A DNA stretch of 64,000 bases from Ovis canadensis (taxonomy: Eukaryota > Chordata > Mammalia > Artiodactyla > Bovidae): NCBI RefSeq assembly GCF_042477335.2, contig NC_091255.1, positions 31,226,501 to 31,290,500 of the forward strand, given 5' to 3'. Below, piece by piece: positions 1 through 35,469 of this stretch (position 1 is its first letter; the number at the start of each line of letters is the position of its first letter). A program made the position numbers and the translations under genes. A model generated the notes under the pieces. It was not told the DNA's origin, searched no databases, and saw only the letters and a list, made by a program, of their open reading frames with translations.

Positions 1-219
1 CCCTGTCCCCAGCACCTTTCAACAGCACTGGACACAACTTCTTGCTGGGAACACCGTGCGGGCGATTGCTATCAAATCCTTTCCAACTTGAAAACAGGTT
101 CTAATTGCAGGATGTCTATAATATGTCTATTATAACTTCCCATCAGACATGTCTTCACTGTCCATGAATTTTCTGCACCAGGTTCAATCTTTACTCATTC
201 AACAACTTTTGAGCCCCTC

Positions 220-430
220 AGAGCATAAGCGCTGGAATCAGACTGCCTGGATCGCATTCTGGCTTCATCACTAAATTGTGACCTTGAACAAGTTACTTCA
301 CTGCTAAGCCTCAATTTCTGTAATAATAAAAATAGAGATAATAACAGACACTACATATGTCATGGGGTTGTAGTGAAGGTTAAGATATTCAGGGAGAGTA
401 CTTAGCACAGAGGAGTGCTTGGAACACTGT
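220..430 (+). repeat. MIR SINE
   Basis: It keeps the MIR layout in order: cagactgcctgg, gtgaccttgaacaagttac, then a tail like agtgcttggaacactgtacc. Confidence 0.6.
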
Positions 431-849
431 ACCTGTTATCAGCCCTGTTATGTCTTTGTTCTAAATAGCATGGCAAACAGGCCATGTGTGCGCGTAACAC
501 TCAAGAAGCTGCACGTTTAAGCTACAGCCTACTCAGTTGTGCTTTATTCACTAGACTTTCAGCCACATTATTCAGAGACTCTATCTCATCAGTAGTAGCT
601 CTCCACTGGGAAACATCTTTGAATATACTTCCCGCCACAGTTCAAACCCACGACCATTGTTTACCGCGCCCATCCCCCCCCCAACTATTATAAATCATTG
701 AGCCCACATGGAACCTGAACATGAGAAAAACATCCTCCTGGTCCTCCCCAGAGGTTCCGATAGTCACTCCCTACTGATAATGATTACTGTGATTATATCT
801 AAGCTCGTAGCTCGGTCTTTCAGGCTATAGTTTTCTCAAAATCTTTTTC

Positions 850-945
850 TTTCCTTGGCTGTGCTGAGCCGCTTGTGAGATCTTAGTTCCTTCACCAGGG
901 ACTGAACCCGAAGCCACAGCAGTGACAGTTCCTAGCTCCCTCTTG
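850..945 (-). repeat. CHR-type SINE, degraded
   Basis: Reverse-oriented tRNA-Glu SINE core: gatcttagttcc, then accagggactgaacccga. Confidence 0.6.
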
Positions 946-1593
946 GAATGCCTCTTCCCTGTAGATTTTGCTCAAAAGTCACTTTCCTGAATGGTAGCTT
1001 TAAATTTGTATTGCTCCTATAACTTCAGTTATCCATAGTAATTAATATATTACTTTATAAGAGCTTAACAAACTCGATTTTTCTTGAGTCAAATTTTTTA
1101 AAAGACAGAAAGTTACCCTTGTGGTGTGAGGTTGGAATTGGAAGTATTTGTGTGAACATAATAGATCAGAGAGATTTAAAATCCCTCCTCCTACGAGGTC
1201 TGGGGTCAGCAGCACCCCAAGAGTGATGACCACACCCAGGTGAACAAAGGTAACTTCACCGGGACTGGACAAGGAGGACAGTCTGTGATCCTTTGGTCTG
1301 AAATACAGACGCTGGATCTAATCATGCAGAAGCACTGGACTAACCCCAACTGAAACACCGTCTACAAGATGACTAGCCTATCACCTCCACGAATGTCAAG
1401 GTCATGGAACTCCCAGAAAACAGAGGTTGCGCCAGACTGAGACTAGAGGGTGCTCTGGTGGATGCTGTTTTATCCTTTTCTTCGTATTCTTGTCATTTTC
1501 ATTAAGTTTGAAACTCTTTCAGAAAACAACAACAAAAAAGAAACTCCTTCAAAATAATTACAAACCCCCCACCCCACCCCCCAAACCAAAACT

Positions 1594-1741
1594 GGGAACG
1601 TCCCTGGTGGTGCAGTGACTAGGACTCCATGCAGGGGACCTGGGTTCGATCCTTGGTCAGGAAGCTAGATCCCACATGCCACAACTAAAGATCTGGAGTG
1701 CCCACAACTTAAGACCCAGCACAGCCAGCCAAATAAATAAA
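1594..1741 (+). repeat. CHR-type tRNA-Glu SINE
   Basis: It starts gggaacgtccctggtgg, has a B-box-like gggttcgatccttgg, and ends in (aaat)n. Confidence 0.85.
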
Positions 1742-2559
1742 TGTGAAAGAAGACAGAAATGGGCTCATTACATATCTGCTCACTAATGACCATTCACGTA
1801 CATTTTCAATAATCAAAGAGGCTAAGGTTTAGTATCATGCGAGCAAAGCTCTTTGGGTCTCAAGCAGATACCTGTAGACCCTGAGAGCTCACTGCCTGAC
1901 TTGAATTTACTAACGCAAAGCCAGGTCCTGTTCTCCTATTTCTTGAAATAAAATGCAACTTCCTATCAGGAAACACGATAGCTTCCTTTACTCTCAAAGA
2001 CAAGGTCCCCCCACAGAGGGTGCACCGAAATAAAAATGCATTATTTCATTCTTATAATGAAATGTTCTACGAATGCTTATTTCCTGTTTCCTGGGGCCTA
2101 AAATGAGAGATTTTATCTAACGTTTGTAGTGCTCCTCGGATCAAGCCATTACCGGCTATCTATGTACATACAGTCGAGGAACGTGAAAACAGAAGCTCCA
2201 GTCCTGGAGGGTTTCTTTTTAGCAGTGCTTTGCTCTAGGGAAAGAGGCCAGGGGTCGGAAGAAAGGGACTTTTATTCATCTACTTATTTTTATTTATTTA
2301 TTTGGTGTTTTTTTGTTTTTAATATTTTTTCCATCTTTTGAAAAGTGCTTTTCCTATAAGCATGAAATACACCTTTGACTTAAAGGAACTTGTAAAAGTA
2401 TCAGTGTCAGTTTCCTGGGTGTGATATCATACTGTCATTTTGCAAGACGTAGTCACTGGAAGAAACAGATCTCTCTCTATTATTTCTTACCACTGCATGT
2501 GAATCTCACAATCATCTCAAAATAAAAAGTTCCGTAAATTAAGCTAGAAGGAAATCTAA

Positions 2560-2660
2560 AAAGGAGGGGATATATGTACAGACAGCCGATTCACTCTGCT
2601 TACAGCAGAAACGAACACAACACTGTGAAGCAATTATACTCCAACAGAAATTAAGTAAAG
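2560..2660 (+). repeat. L1 3' tail
   Basis: It resembles the bovid L1 3' end that reads like acacaacactgtgaagcaa followed by tatactccaac. Confidence 0.55.
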
Positions 2661-2689
2661 ACTTAAGCCAGTAAAAAAAAATCACTTAT

Positions 2690-3280
2690 GACACTGAACA
2701 GTAACCACAAACCTGTTCTGAAAGCACACAAATACAAGGCAAATGTGGAACTGTTCTTAGAACTTCTTTAGAAACCTCCTCTATAAACAGGTTCGGCCTT
2801 TTGGGGAAGAAATCTGGCAATAAGTAACAAGAATTTTAAATCCTCTAATTCTACTTGTAGGAATTTATTCTAAGTAAATAATCCTAATTATCCAAACAAT
2901 GGAGTGCATAGAAATTTCTCATCGTGGCATTATTTATAAACAATGAAAACCTGCGAACAACACGAGGGAAAATCCAGCACGGGCAAGAGAGTACAGAGCG
3001 AGACGTAGCTACTGTGAGAAATGTGTATGTGAAGGAACTTTTTTCCTGGTTTGAATGCTGTTATAATGTTTAGAGAAAGGTGAGAGGACCACCCAGGCTC
3101 GTACAGTACCATCAGACCTAAGTAAAAGTGTGTAAGAATTCTTAAAATGTTTACAGTGGTTGTTTTTAAATAGAGTACAAGTGATTTTTTTCTATTTTTT
3201 TAGTTTCCTGAAAACTGTTTAATGCTTATATATTATCTTAATATCGAAAAATTTAAATATTTATAAAGAAAATAAAGCTG
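2690..3280 (+). repeat. Old L1 (L1M-like) fragment
   Basis: It has landmarks of old L1 3' ends: aggaatttattctaag, then gcattatttataaacaatg. Confidence 0.55.
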
Positions 3281-4274
3281 CTCCCCTATTTCAAGATGCT
3301 GGTCAATGTTCCAGGTGGTCTGCTCTGGGGTCAATCGCTGCTGGGCAGGGCGGAGGGAATTAAGACTCCAAGGACAGCATCAGCCTCCAGACAGGGATCC
3401 CTCGGCCTCAGAAGAACTAGCTCTGCCCTCTGCAGGCACTACGGGAATCTCAGATACAATCTTCCACAGCCCAGCACGTGAACCAGGCACTGAGTGTTTT
3501 AATCTGAAGACCCTTGTCTATCACAATCCCAAATGGGGAACTCTGGGATGTATTATCATGCACTTCACTGCACAGGGATGTTTAGGTAATTGAAAGGTAA
3601 CTGCTCCAGTGTTTAAGACTTAAAATCTAGAAGTAATGGTGACTCATCAGTCAAAAAGCCAGAGGATGGAGCAAGGGCCCTCTTCATCCATACTAAAGGG
3701 ATGAGAAAGAGACAGGCACATTCAGACTCAAGCAAATGGAAAGGGAGATTGTCTACAGAGATGCTCAGAGACAAGCCCGCCAGGTGAGCCCACAGAGCAA
3801 AGAGTGCCACGAAGCCTCTGAGCTCCATCCCAAAGCACAGAGTCCAGAAAGGATGGACAACGGAGGGATCAGAGGAGCCAAAAGAGTTAGAGAGGAAGAC
3901 CCACAGGGGAAGACGACAAAAATGCTGCGGGATCTTCAATCACGTGTTCTTTGCTGTTCTTCAGCAAATGTTCTAGAGAGTCCTGTAAACAGGGAAATGA
4001 AGTTTTTTGGTTTTGGGGTTTTTTTTTTACAATTTTTAAGATGAATCCTCTTCTCCCCATCTCATTATCTCGAGTTAATGACCAAGGCCCAGGAGGTACC
4101 TGTTCTCTGAACTAGAAGGTATCCTTAACTTCTCTGCAAAGAATACCCGTGGCACAGATAGTCGAGAGGATGTCGTGACAGTGTGTGTCAGATGTCGGCT
4201 TACCACACGCGACAGGCACGTGGGAAGACCTCATAAATGTCAGCTTCTATTAATAACGGAGTATGTTACTGTGT

Positions 4275-4380
4275 GGGAATTCCCTGGCAGTCCAGGGGTT
4301 AGGACTTGGTACTCTCATTGCCATGGCCCTGGGTTCAATCCCTGGACAGGGAACTAAGATCCCGTAAGCCACAAAAAAGC
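4275..4380 (+). repeat. CHR-type SINE
   Basis: gggaattccctggcagtcca to gaactaagatcccgtaagcc, the classic CHR body. A short L1-like tail (4388-4419) follows. Confidence 0.88.
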
Positions 4381-5510
4381 AACTTATTGCAAATCAACTA
4401 TATACTTCAATTAAAAAATATGGACAGATAGATATGTTTATGACTGCCATGTTCATAAGACAGGGAGTTCCCCATTACAGGAGGTGCTCAAGCACAAGCT
4501 AATGGGAAAGGGCAGAGAAGACTCAAGCACTGGCCACATAATTAGACTAAATGACCTTTAAGGTACTTTCTTCCACTTTTGAGATTATGAGTTTCTTAAG
4601 AGCAGGAGAGGAGGGAGGGGGACGGAGAGCCACTGCTCCCCCACAGGCACTCATTTCCTGACATTTTTGTTTTTAGGGCAAAGGACTAATCTCTTGATCC
4701 CTTGCTTCTCAAATCCTTGAGCCTCATCCAAGAATGGCGGGTTCACCTCCCAGAGGACAAGAGTTACGGCAGGGGTGACTGTGGCCTTATAGTGACCTCT
4801 TGTAACTCACAAAACAACCCACCCACACCAGACTGCTATGCCTTGGTTTAAAGAATAACAGTCATAATTTCTATCACAAACTTGCAGTTAATCATGGCAG
4901 GCTGGATGCAGTACAAGCATTTACTGCTATTTCTCCCCCAAAGAGTAGCATGATGACAGTAAAGGAATTTAAATAAAAGAAAGAAAAAAAGATGGAAAGA
5001 TGGAAAACTACAAAGACAACAAGAACAGAGGAGACAACAGCAGGTAAGAGGTGGAAACAGCATTCTGGAAGACGAAAGGAGGACGGAGGAGCGGTGACTA
5101 ACTGCAGAGCAGCAGGAGCTGCAGGTGAGGAGGGCAGCCCACAGGGAGCGGACCCATTACTGCCGCAGGTTCTCCAGAAGCTTGGGAGCCCGCAGCACCA
5201 GGTGCCTCTACATGGAGGGAGTGCAGCTGGGTGAGAAACGGGTGACATCTTTGCAAGTGGAAATAAAGAAGAGTTTGGCTCTGGCGTGCCCTGGTGTTCC
5301 CTCCCCTGGTTCTCAGTCTGCCCCCAGGACCTTTCCCTAGATCAGCTCCCAGAAGGCTGGCCTTAACCAGCCCCATGAAAAAAAAGGCTGGCGTGTCCTC
5401 TTGAAGCAAAACGAGCAGCCCAAGAAAAACAGACTCAGGAGCCGGAAGTGGGAAGCCCCAGTGGAACCATCTGACTACCCTTCAGTAAGCCCAGCCACTG
5501 ATTCAGAACG

Positions 5511-5620
5511 TGGGTGAACTCCGAGAGATGGTGAGGGACAGGGAGGCCTGGCGTGCTGAAGTCCTTGGGGTCGCAAAGAGCTGGACACAATGGAGCAACT
5601 GAACAGCAATAACAACAACT
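5511..5620 (+). repeat. BovB (RTE) 3' fragment
   Basis: It matches the BovB reverse-transcriptase C-terminal end (gacagggaggcctggcgtgc, then ggggtcgcaaagagctggac). Confidence 0.75.
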
Positions 5621-6390
5621 GATGCAGAGGGCTTCATCCACTTTTTGGAGCTTCACTCTTCACTGTGAATGGATAGCCCAGGACCCCCAGTCATCGGAGG
5701 GAAGCCCCTAAGAGGAAACACAAAGTCCAACGGGAAGAGGAGCTCAGTGGAAATGATGTTCAGGGGGAAGAGAGACCTCAAAACCAAATGTAAGAACCAA
5801 ACCCCATACTTCAGACAAGGAAAGTGATGCCAAGACCAGAACAAGCAGTGCTTAAGAATGTCTTCAATTCAATAGAGGAGACAAAGTTGACTTCAGAAAA
5901 CCTCTCCTAGAAAGCACACAAATAAGGAGACAAAACATAAGAAAATTAGAAGGTTGATTCATGATGCCCAACTTCTAACAACAACAACAAAAAATTCCAG
6001 AAAGAGAACAAAGAGGACAGAGGGGAGAAAATGATGAAACAGGGGACACAGAAACATTTTCCAGAACTGAAGAGATCTTCAGATTAAAGTGTCTACCGAG
6101 TGGGAGCAAAGTGAATGAGAATGAACCAACCTCAACTACTGACACTGTGGCAACCACCCAACCACCCACCCCGGTGAGACTCAAAGACACAGCTTAATGA
6201 TACAGACACAAAACTAAGCTAACAACAAGGGATGTGTTTACTAACCTCCTAAGAAAACCAGAAAATTATCCACGGAAGAAATGAAAATCAGAGATGACAG
6301 GGTTCATATATATATATGTATATGTATGGCTGAGTCCCTTCACTGTTCACCTGAAGTGATCACAGTATGTATTAACTGGCTGTACCCCAA

Positions 6391-6514
6391 TACTAGAGAA
6401 GGAAATGGCAATTCACTCCAGTATTTCTGCCTGGAAAATTCCATAGACAGAAGAGGCTGGCAGGATACAGTCTATGCAGTCGCAGAGTTGGACATGACTG
6501 AGCTAATGTATGTA
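6391..6514 (+). repeat. Bov-A SINE monomer
   Basis: The body begins agaaggaaatggcaa and ends with gttggacatgactgag. It is flanked by an 8-bp repeat taccccaa (6383-6390 and 6515-6522). Confidence 0.75.
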
Positions 6515-6654
6515 TACCCCAACACAGGAAGTTAAAAAAAAAAAAAAAGGATTGCAAGGGGCTACTTCCAGAGGCGCAACCTTGGGGATGGGGCAGAAGA
6601 AGCCAGTGTCTTCCTCCTAAGTGTGGGATACTACCTGAGTGTCAAACCAATAAA

Positions 6655-6800
6655 AATACTTGTGGGGTGATGGTACTGACTGTGGCAACAGTTTCACGAA
6701 TGTCTGTTTATCTGCAAACTCCTTGAGATGGGCACATTAAATAGGTGCAGCTCTCTGTATGTTAGTCAGACCTCAGTAAAGTGGCTTTTTTTAAAAATGG
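6655..6800 (+). repeat. L1M-like 3' fragment
   Basis: It resembles an old L1 3' UTR ending tcagacctcagtaaagtggc. Confidence 0.45.
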
Positions 6801-7959
6801 AAAGAGAAAAAAAAAACTCTGAAAGTAAAACTTTGATAAAAATATTTTTAGAAAGAAGAAAAATAAGAAAGGAAAGCGACATGTGAGCCAGAAGTACAGT
6901 CAGCACAAAGGTCCCATGCAGTTGCGAACAGGGTCAGAACACGTCTCCCCCAGCGGTTCTGCTTTCTTTTCCACCACCAACTATTTAAAAAATTCCAGTT
7001 CCAAGGCGGGATTTCTGCATCTGCAGTTATCTTGGACAATACAGATCATCCAAACTTTTGGCACAATTATCCACAGAATGGAGAAACAAAGACGAGGGCT
7101 GGGGACTGAAAAAGAACTCTGTGAGGACGAGTGCCTGTGAGCTGTGGACCTAAGGGAGGCAGCTCAGCAGATCCCCTGGACAGCCTGCCCAGCACCAAGA
7201 ATTCGAATCCGACCCCAAGAGTTTTTAAACATTGGCTGTTGGCCAACATCTCCATGACCCTGGGGTATGCTGGCCGGCTTGGCAGCAACAGGCAACTGGC
7301 ACTCAGACTAAAACCTCAGCGGCTCTGTCCCTGCTCCTCCATTTGGTAACTTCTTTTTTTTTTTGGTCAGGACTCAGGTGACCACAAGATTCAAGGCTTC
7401 TCTCTTGCACTGTTAGAATCGCCAGAGCTCTGGACATTAAAACCTACCGCTTCCTGAAGATCTTTAGCAGAAGCAGGACATGTGTCCAAAATCCTGCCAC
7501 TTCCCTGGAACTGCAGCTGAATGAATAACTTAAACATCTGCCTTCAACAGGAACTCACTCAGCAAACCGCTGCAACCAGTGAGTCAGCCCGGAAGTGTCA
7601 TCCTGGAGGGTAGAATCCATTCCCCACGGGGCTCCCCCTCTAAAGAAGAGCTCGTGGGCCCACTTTCCATCAAGACCAGCACAGTGAGTGGGAGCACCAG
7701 TGTAGTGGGGGTAGCTTGGACCTGGGTCTGCGTCTCACCTGAGGGCCCGCTGGAGAGCCAGGCACGGCTGTGCAAAGCTCTGTCTGCCAGACACCAGGCT
7801 CCGTGCCAACCCTCCCAGGGCAAGGAGGGAGAGATGGATGGCAGTTCCTATGAAACGGAGCTTCCTGCCTTATTTTTAGCCCCGAGAGGCAGGAGGGAGA
7901 CCCCGATGGCATTTAGACGGAGGAGAAGCGGCCGAGTGACTGAAGTGCTAAGGCTCCTC

Positions 7960-8150
7960 CTCCCTTGACTGTGTCACCTGCAGGCTCTGTGACCCTGGGC
8001 CCGGCCTTGAACTCTCAGGGCCTCTATCTCCTCACCTGAGTGTGGGTAACAGCGGCACCCCCTCACAGGGGTTGTGAGAACCACAGGAGATGGGCCGAGA
8101 CCTGGAGAAGCCCTCCGAATGATGCCTCACACTGGTGGGTGCCTGAGTGC
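7960..8150 (+). repeat. MIR SINE, degraded
   Basis: It has gctctgtgaccctgggc, then ctcagggcctctatctcctc, then ggggttgtgagaaccac in the MIR order. Confidence 0.5.
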
Positions 8151-8694
8151 TATTTACTAACAGTCTCCTCAGAGGGAGTCTTGTAGGCAAGCAGCCCCAA
8201 ATTCCTCAAAGGAGGCAAGAGGGGTGCTAGGTCTTCAGGATCACATGGAACAGCAGGTAGCTCTCCTTCTGGGAACCAGGCCAAGCCAGGAAAAAAAAAA
8301 AAAGGCAGGGGCAAAGGCTCCAAACTCTATAATAGCTCCAACACCGTTAAAAAGGGGTTGTGGTGTGCATTCCACCGCTGTCCTCTGTGGGTTCCGTGCG
8401 TGCTATTCGTGGACCAGCCCGGCCTGCCTCCGCCTCCCGGGGCCACCTCCGCCTCTGCAGCCCAGCACGGCTCCCCCACGCGGCTCTGGAGGGCCGTTGC
8501 GGCAACTGTGTTACTCACTTGGCGTTCAGCACAGCCCGCCATATCTGTCTCTCTGGATATGCCAAGACCTCGACTAGACTGCAAGTTCAAGAGCACAGGC
8601 TGCTTTCTTCCTTGTAGTTCCCATATCGCCTGGCATTAGACCTTACCCACAGTGGACGCTGACATGCTCCTAGAACCACAGGACGGTGCCCTCA

Positions 8695-31029
<22,335 letters not shown>

Positions 31030-31599
31030 GTCGCTTCGCGACTCGGCGGCTGCCTGCTGCCCGTCCAGCCGCCCGCCCGCTTCCTGACGGCCGCTCTCCC
31101 CGTGGCCCGGCCCGGCCCGGCTGCCTGTGCGCCTTCGTCGTGCTCTGCTCTGTCCCCGCCGCTCTTGCTGCGGTCGCCGCGCCGGCTCCTGCCGCCCCGG
31201 CCTCGCCGCCTCCCGCGCCGCTGCCGACGCCGCCCGGAGCTCCGGTTCCGCAGCGCCGCGCGGGGGCGGGGCGTCTCTGCGGCAACCAGAGCGTCACGCG
31301 CAGCGCTGCGCGCTGACCTCAGCGCGGAGGCGGAGCCTTCTCGGGCCCGCCCCCTCCCGTCCTTAAGTGGGCCGCCGAGGCGGCCTGCGCGTCCCGGGTG
31401 GGTCCGCGCGTAAGCAAGACCCGAGCGGTAGGCGGCGCCGACACCCAAGTGTCCCGCAGGGTCCTAGGGTGACTGTTCATCTGCAGGCGGAACAGATGCC
31501 ACTGTGCGGTTGGGCCTGACCTGTGGTGTGGTTTGAGATCTAGGAAAGGTTGTATTAAAAAATGTTAATAATGGCCAAGTTTATGTGCACGTAAGAGCT

Positions 31600-31795
31600 T
31601 GACTCCTCACGACAGCTGTATATCAGAAATGTATTATTACTGCCCCCATTGACAGGTGAAGGGGCGGCAGAGGTCAAGAGACTAGCTCAAGAGAAAAAGA
31701 AGAGAAATAGAGAGACACTTGCTCAAGTCCAAAGCTAGCATGTGATGGAGCCGAGGTTTTTACCCTGCAGTCAGTAGTCTGATATCTTTTATCCA
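31600..31795 (-). repeat. MIR-like SINE, degraded
   Basis: Reverse MIR order: ttactgcccccattgacagg, then gctagcatgtgatggagccg. Confidence 0.45.
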
Positions 31796-31856
31796 AAAAG
31801 TTATTTGCTGAGGGTCTGCTGTGCATCAAAATCTGTGCTTTTGTTGAGTAAGCAAG

Positions 31857-32073
31857 TGAAATGAAAGTGTTCCTTTCATTTCAGTAGTGTCCGACTCTGC
31901 AGTCCTATGACTGCAGCCCACCAGGCTCCTCTGTCCATGGTATTCTCCAGTCAAGAATACTGGAGAGTGGGTTGCCATTTCATTTTCCAGGGGATCTTCC
32001 CCTCCCAGGGATTAAACCCAGATCTCCTGAATTGCAGGGCAAATTCTTTACCATCTGAACCAACAGGGAAGCT
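31857..32073 (-). repeat. Bov-tA SINE with target duplication
   Basis: Reverse Bov-A body (agtgtccgactctgcagtcc) and tRNA head (attctttaccatctgaacc). It is flanked by tgagtaagcaag / tgagtgagcaag (31845-31856 and 32074-32085). Confidence 0.9.
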
Positions 32074-33494
32074 TGAGTGAGCAAGGCAGATATCATCTTG
32101 CCCTTAGGGAACTCAAGATCACCTGGGGGTGGTAGGTAGGTGGATAGAGGGGCAGCCAGGCAGTTAGGCTGAAAAGGACTTCGAGAGGTGAAATACAGGT
32201 TTGGTGGGGTCCACTAGAGAGGTGTAGTCAGCAAAGGCATTCTAGAGAAAGAAGAGGAAGAAGTTCTAAGCTGAACTCTGCGGGGGCTGAGATGGGAAGA
32301 GGGATGGGGCAGAGGTGATGCAATGGCTGGGGGCCAGAGGGCCAGCATGTACTTCAGGGGAACTGAAAGAAGTGACTGCTGCATAAAGTTTGAGGGCTGA
32401 GGAGCTATAGTGTGGTGGGGCAGGCAGAGTATGCAGTTCCTGGGGGTGCTAAGGTGTTTGGAGTCCATCCTCAGGGCATGGGCAGGCATCTATGGGCTTT
32501 AACCAGGTCTGTAAGCAGGTCTGGCGTTTGACAGCTGGGAGAAAAGGGCACTCAGGGAACCGGAGATGACACAAGGAGAACCTGCGTGAGGAGGCCTCTG
32601 CAAAAGTCCAGGTAGAGCTGGACTAAGACAATGATGGTGAAGGGGGAGGAAAGAAAGACAGAGATGGATTCAGAAGCCACTCAGGAGGTAAAATCAGCAA
32701 TACTCTGTTGACTAATTAGCTAGGAGGGTGACAGGGAAAAAGGAGGGATGAAAACTTCTTGGGTTTCTGGCCTGGGAATCTGGGTGGATGGCATTGCCTT
32801 CAGGAAAAGAGAACAAAGGCAGATTTGCAGATGGGAAGACAATGGCTGAAACGGAGCAGGACCCTATGGGGCCCTCCTAGGAACAGATCCTTTTCTGTGT
32901 CTCCCGTTCACTGTTTGTAAGAGACAGGTGTTACGCAGCCTTGCACACCTTTCCTCGAGTTCCAAAGGGCAGATTCAAACAGTTGCTAATCCAAGAAGGG
33001 AGGGAATGCAGAAACAAAGGTGAAGCAGTAAAACAATATCTTTGAGTTCTTCTGTTGGAACTAGGGCCCCCACCCAAGTGGAGGATGGTAACTCCAGGCT
33101 GAGCACAAGATTCCTGGAATACCAACCTGTTAGCTCATCACCAATCAATTAGAAGAAAATTATTTAATAATTGCCATGTGCTGGCTCTCTCCAGGAAGCA
33201 AGTAACCTGGAGCTTGCAGTCTAGTTGAGAAGACTACATCTACTCATTCACTCTGTAAAATATTGATTGAACTCTTTGCCCTCTCCTGGGCCTTTTTCTA
33301 GGCACTCAGGACACAGGAGTGACCAAGAAAAACAAAATCCTTTTGAAACAGGAGGGAAGGGGGCAGGACACAAGCTTTAAAAGAATGACATAGCGCATGA
33401 TGAAAACTGGTTAGAACCAACCAGGTCCAGGATGGCAGAAGATTGGACTTCTGGTGGACCTTGAACCTCCTTGTATGCTCATTATAATACATTA

Positions 33495-33695
33495 CGCGCT
33501 CAGTCATGTTTGACTGTTTGCAACCCCATATAGACTGTAGCTCGCCAGACTCCTCTGTCCATGGGATTCTCCAGGCAAGAATACTGGAATGGGTCACCAT
33601 TCCCTTCTCCAGGGTATCTTCCCAACCCAGGAATTGAACCCGGGCCTTCCGCTTTGTGGGCACCAGGGAACCCATCTGAGCCACCAGGGAAGCCC
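33495..33695 (-). repeat. Bov-tA SINE
   Basis: cgcgctcagtcatgtttgac to gagccaccagggaagccc, reverse orientation. Confidence 0.9.
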
Positions 33696-33969
33696 TTTGT
33701 AATTAATGGCGCACCCACCAGTACATAGACAGCTCCAAGGCTGACCATCAGAGACCAAAAAGTGGGCAGTTGCCCAATTCCCGGAAATCTCCCCCAAACA
33801 GTTGGAATAATCCTCCTCCTCATTAGCCTATTAAATTACCCAGCCCATAAAAACTACCAGGTGATACTTCAGGAGCTCTCACCTTCTGAGATGACCCACT
33901 CTCTGTTTGTGGAGTGTGTTTCTCTCGAAACACATCACTTCTCTTTCATTCTCAGTTGTGTTTGGTCTC

Positions 33970-34237
33970 CATTACTGTGTGCAGGCTTTTCTCTGGTTGT
34001 GGCCGGTGGGGGCTGTGCTTCCTTGCAGTGTGTGGGCTTCACATTGTGGTGGCTCTTGCTGTGGTGGAGTACAGGCTCCAGGCTCCAGGGCTTCAGTGGT
34101 GGCAGCGCAGGGGCTCAGCAGTTGTGGTGTGTGGACCGCTGCGCCACGGCACGTGGAATCTTCCTGGGCCAGGAATTGAGCCCGTGATCCCTACAATGGC
34201 AGGTGGATTTTTAACCACTGTGCCACTAGGGAAATCC
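33970..34237 (-). repeat. Long CHR-type SINE
   Basis: Reverse orientation: gcaggcttttctctggttgt through gaattgagcccgtgatcc to ccactgtgccactaggg. Confidence 0.82.
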
Positions 34238-34333
34238 AATAAATCCACTTCTTACCTATCATTTTGTCTCTCACTGAATTCTTTCTGCGTCAAGACATCA
34301 AGAACCTGAGCTTCATGAAGTCCTCAAACCAGG

Positions 34334-34535
34334 TGTTGTTGTTTAGTCGTGTCCAACTCTTTTGTGACCCCATGGACTGTATTCCACCAGGCTCCTCTGT
34401 CCATGGGATTTTCCAGGCAAAATACTGGAGTGGGTTGCTAATTCCTTCTCCAAGGGACCTTCCCAACCCATGAATCGAACCCATGTCTCCTGCACTGCAG
34501 GCAGATTCTTTACCCCTGAGCCACCAGGGAAGCCT
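34334..34535 (-). repeat. Bov-tA SINE
   Basis: gttgttgtttagtcgtgtcc to gagccaccagggaagcctg, reverse orientation. Confidence 0.92.
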
Positions 34536-34813
34536 GAGACCTATGTGATCTCAATTAAAAGACTGTGAGTTTAAGTCCCAGTCTTAGTTCTTACCGAGTT
34601 TGAGTCTCAGCATGTGGGCTCAGGTCCCAAATATGAGTTGTACAGTTTCACTTGCTTTGTTAGATGGGGTAAGACAGAATATAAACAAATGCAGAAACAA
34701 CTTCCAGTAGAGCTCTCACCTTCTGTTACGAAGATGCTGAACAAGGTGACTGTGGGCAGTGAAGGTGGCATTAGATGTGTGGTCAGGGGAGACTCTTAGA
34801 AGAAGCCATGTTT

Positions 34814-34953
34814 TGGGACTTCCCTGACAGTCCAGTGGTTAGGACTGAGTGCTTTCACTGCTGGGGTTCACGCTCAATCCCTGGTTGGGGAACTAAGATC
34901 CCGTAAGCCACGCTTTGCCACAAAAGAAAAAAAAAAATTTAGAAAGAAGAGAT
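34814..34953 (+). repeat. CHR-type SINE with target duplication
   Basis: tgggacttccctgacagtcc to gatcccgtaagccacgc with an A tail; catgttt flanks it (34807-34813 and 34954-34960). Confidence 0.88.
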
Positions 34954-35469
34954 CATGTTTAGACAGAAACCTGAATCAGAGTTGAGGTGAGGGAGTCTGG
35001 AGGGCCCTGCAGGGCAGTGAGGGAAATATAAAGCAACGCAACCATTAAATTACCCTAGAAACACCTTTCATGTGGAGGAACTCACAGAGAGGAGGCCTCG
35101 CACTTGCCAAAAACTGCATTGAGTGATGGAGGTAGCTGGCCATGAAGGTGAGACACAAAGAACAGTGCTGGAAAGGGTCCGAGGAGAGGCCTCCTAGGCT
35201 GGAGAGGTGAAGGAAGTGTCGGGGACAAGGTGGTGATGGATATTTGGCTAGAAGAGGGGAGTGTCATCTTTGTAGGGAAAGGAACACGTGCAAAGGGGCA
35301 AGGGTGCACAGAATCTGGGGAGTGGGAGGCCAGGGTAGAGCCTTCAGTCGGAGCATAAGTGGTTCGTTTGATAGACATACGCACAGCCAGGACAGAACGT
35401 GGGGACCTGAGAGACAAGTTAGAGAACAGACCTTAAGGAATCCGCATTCCTCATCACTCAGGATCAACT

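Noticed and set aside
2042..2064. Short inverted repeat atttcatt / aatgaaat
   Set aside because: Eight-base arms in AT-rich DNA are expected by chance; no terminator or regulatory role fits a mammalian intron.
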